A stretch of DNA of 64,000 nucleotides from Oenanthe sinensis (Eukaryota; Streptophyta; Magnoliopsida; Apiales; Apiaceae), in NCBI GenBank assembly GCA_028671895.1, contig CM053809.1:31905501-31969500 (forward strand), in the 5' to 3' direction. The notes under the pieces are model-generated. The model had not been told where the DNA came from. It searched no databases and saw nothing but the letters and a program-made list of their open reading frames with translations. This document shows, piece after piece, positions 62,439 to 64,000 of the stretch (position 1 is the stretch's first letter; each line of letters opens with the position of its first letter). A program made the position numbers and the translations under genes.

Positions 62439-62894
62439 GTACACTTGTCACTTTATGGCAATGAAAATTACATAGAATTATCTGTTATAGAAAGCTTATC
62501 ATTCTTTAGGAGTACTATTAAGTTTCATTACAATGGCTTCAGTTCAGTTTTGGTAACTTCCGAATTTTGTACTGCTATTCATCCTTTCTTGATCCTTAAA
62601 AAAAAAATCCTTTTTTTATCGATACTTATTGCACCTATTTAATATACTAAAGCATGTCCTACGACTAGAAGTTGAACATGATGTTTTGTACTATATATTA
62701 AAACATGTATATATCCAAATCCAAGTATATAACCGAGTCATCGCAAATATAAGATAACAATTTGTAAAGATTCTCAAGTGATGCTATATATTATACTAAA
62801 GCAATGTTTTTGTTTTCTCTCGTATCTCATTTAATATCGTCTCTCCAACCAATAAAATCCTTTTTTCTCATTTACCCTTCTTATAATCTTATTA

Positions 62895-63825
62895 GGGGTG
62901 AACATGAATATCCGAAAATTCGGACATCCTAATTTTCAGTCCGGTATACAATTTCAAAAATCCGGAAATTTGGATATCCGATCCGGATTTTTTAATGATT
63001 TTAGATTCAAATCTGGATCACAACTTTTCTAAAAACCGGATATCCGGATCCGATCCAATTTTATTTTGTTTTTAAAAAATCTAATTTTATAATTGATAGT
63101 CAATGAATATATTAAAGACAAATAGTGAAACATGTAACCTATAAAATTTATTACTCCCTCCGTCCCAACAAAAATTTCTTTGACTTCGTATGTTCAAATT
63201 GACTAAATTTTGACTAAAAATTATATATATTTTAGTGTAAGAAAATTATAAAAATTATATTGTTAGAAAGTATATCTAATCTATTAAGATGTATGTTTCA
63301 TATTTTTAAAATTATAAAAAGATTATATGGAAATTGTAGTGTAAGTTTGGTCAATCTGACCACAAAAAGTCAAACATGACAACAAAATTTGGAACGGAGG
63401 GAGTAATAAGTAATCACTAATAAAAAAATCAGTTTTGATAATCCTAAAATATCATGTCATGATTATAATAATACTAGGTGAAAAATATTTAAAATATAGT
63501 AAATGGAAGAGTATTTTTAATATAAATTATTTTTCTACTTTAACTTATGAATTGTAGAGGTAGTATGATATTAAAATTGTTATTTATAAGGACTATTAAA
63601 ATCCAAGATTTTGGTGTTTAAAAAATGGGATAATCAATTTATGATTCATAAATTTGATTAGAGTTGATGAAAATATAATAAAATAAAATTATTATTTAAA
63701 AAATTAAACTAAATTTTATAATATTAATTTGGATGCTTCCGAGTTCCGATCCTATTTAAGGGGATATCCGAATATTGGATATTCGGTTAAAACCATAACC
63801 GGAATAAAATTTTAGTGATCTCGGA
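62895..63825. mobile_element. Possible hAT-like element with CGGATA motifs, one end missing
   Basis: The left end TAGGGGTGAACATGAATATC and repeated TCCGGAT/ATATCCG motifs (62895-63060 and 63735-63825) resemble the hAT-like MITE at 42859. No matching right terminus is seen before 64000, so it is truncated or extends differently. Interrupted by a Stowaway element. Confidence 0.4.
63154..63403. mobile_element. Stowaway MITE in CPL1 intron 9
   Basis: CTCCCTCCGTCCCAACAAAA at the left and AATTTGGAACGGAGGGAG at the right are inverted repeats flanked by TA at 63152-63153 and 63404-63405. Subterminal GACTAAATTTTGAC and GGTCAATCTGACC also fit. 250 bp, no coding capacity, well preserved and so comparatively young. 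Confidence 0.9.
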
Positions 63826-64000
63826 TATTTTTATTGATAATAGCATGATAAATCAGCACTACAATAAGTGTTTACATATATTTAGACATTTTTACTTATT
63901 AAAGACACTGGGCAAATTTTGCATAACTACTTATAATAAATGCTAGTAACCAGGGGCTGAGAACATGTTTTAATGGCAAGGAACATGGCAAGGGATGAAA

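Larger units (their letters stand above)
62439..64000 (+). other. CPL1 intron 9 (unfinished), transposon-rich
   Basis: No further CPL1 exon is found before the end of the window, so this intron is at least 1.56 kb. It holds a Stowaway element (63154-63403) inside what looks like a hAT-like element (from about 62895) with CGGATATCC motifs. Confidence 0.6.

Overview
This window looks like nuclear DNA of a eudicot plant. It is A/T-rich and holds multi-exon genes with clean GT-AG introns, plant-specific families (DUF1218, SCPL, CIP7-like), and many short non-autonomous DNA transposons of plant type (Stowaway, Mutator-like and hAT-like MITEs). The species cannot be fixed from sequence alone. The exon models below come from reading splice sites and keeping phase. 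Every complete model closes in frame.

Layout, left to right. (1) 268-3601 (+): the 3' end of a katanin p80 subunit gene. (2) 5112-10012 (+): a complete GID8/LisH-CTLH gene, 226 aa, with an ATG-only first exon and a large palindromic insertion in intron 1. (3) 12613-13569 (-): an intronless MAGL-type alpha/beta hydrolase. (4) 13570-19006: gene-free, with small repeats and one clean MITE. (5) 19007-23077 (+): a ten-exon serine carboxypeptidase. (6) 25405-33149 (+): a nine-exon CIP7-like gene, 865 aa. (7) 34747-38403 (+): a nine-exon proline-rich protein, 835 aa. (8) 39765-41827 (+): a three-exon DUF1218 membrane protein. (9) 41828-47071: a gene-free transposon block with a datable nested insertion. 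(10) 47072-56396: three tandem epoxide-hydrolase-like genes. Copy 1 has lost its first exon, copy 2 is intact, and copy 3 has two frameshifts and a stop. A class I small heat-shock protein gene lies between copies 1 and 2 on the opposite strand. (11) 58155 onward (+): the 5' two-thirds of a CPL1-type RNA polymerase II CTD phosphatase. Its next intron is full of transposon sequence and runs off the window.

The left part (katanin p80, GID8, MAGL, SCPL, proline-rich protein, DUF1218) resembles, from memory, a duplicated segment of Arabidopsis chromosome 1 (At1g11xxx / At1g61xxx), so it is probably an old syntenic block. The genes are functionally unrelated: cytoskeleton, ubiquitin ligase, lipid or phenolic ester hydrolysis, protease, light signalling, heat stress, transcription. 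They do not form a pathway cluster. The only true gene family cluster is the epoxide-hydrolase array.

I found no evidence of a wholly new molecular system. The points most worth following are the decay series in the hydrolase array, the nested transposons with readable target-site duplications, the pyrimidine microsatellites that begin at first-exon splice donors in two genes, and small upstream reading frames before GID8 and CPL1.
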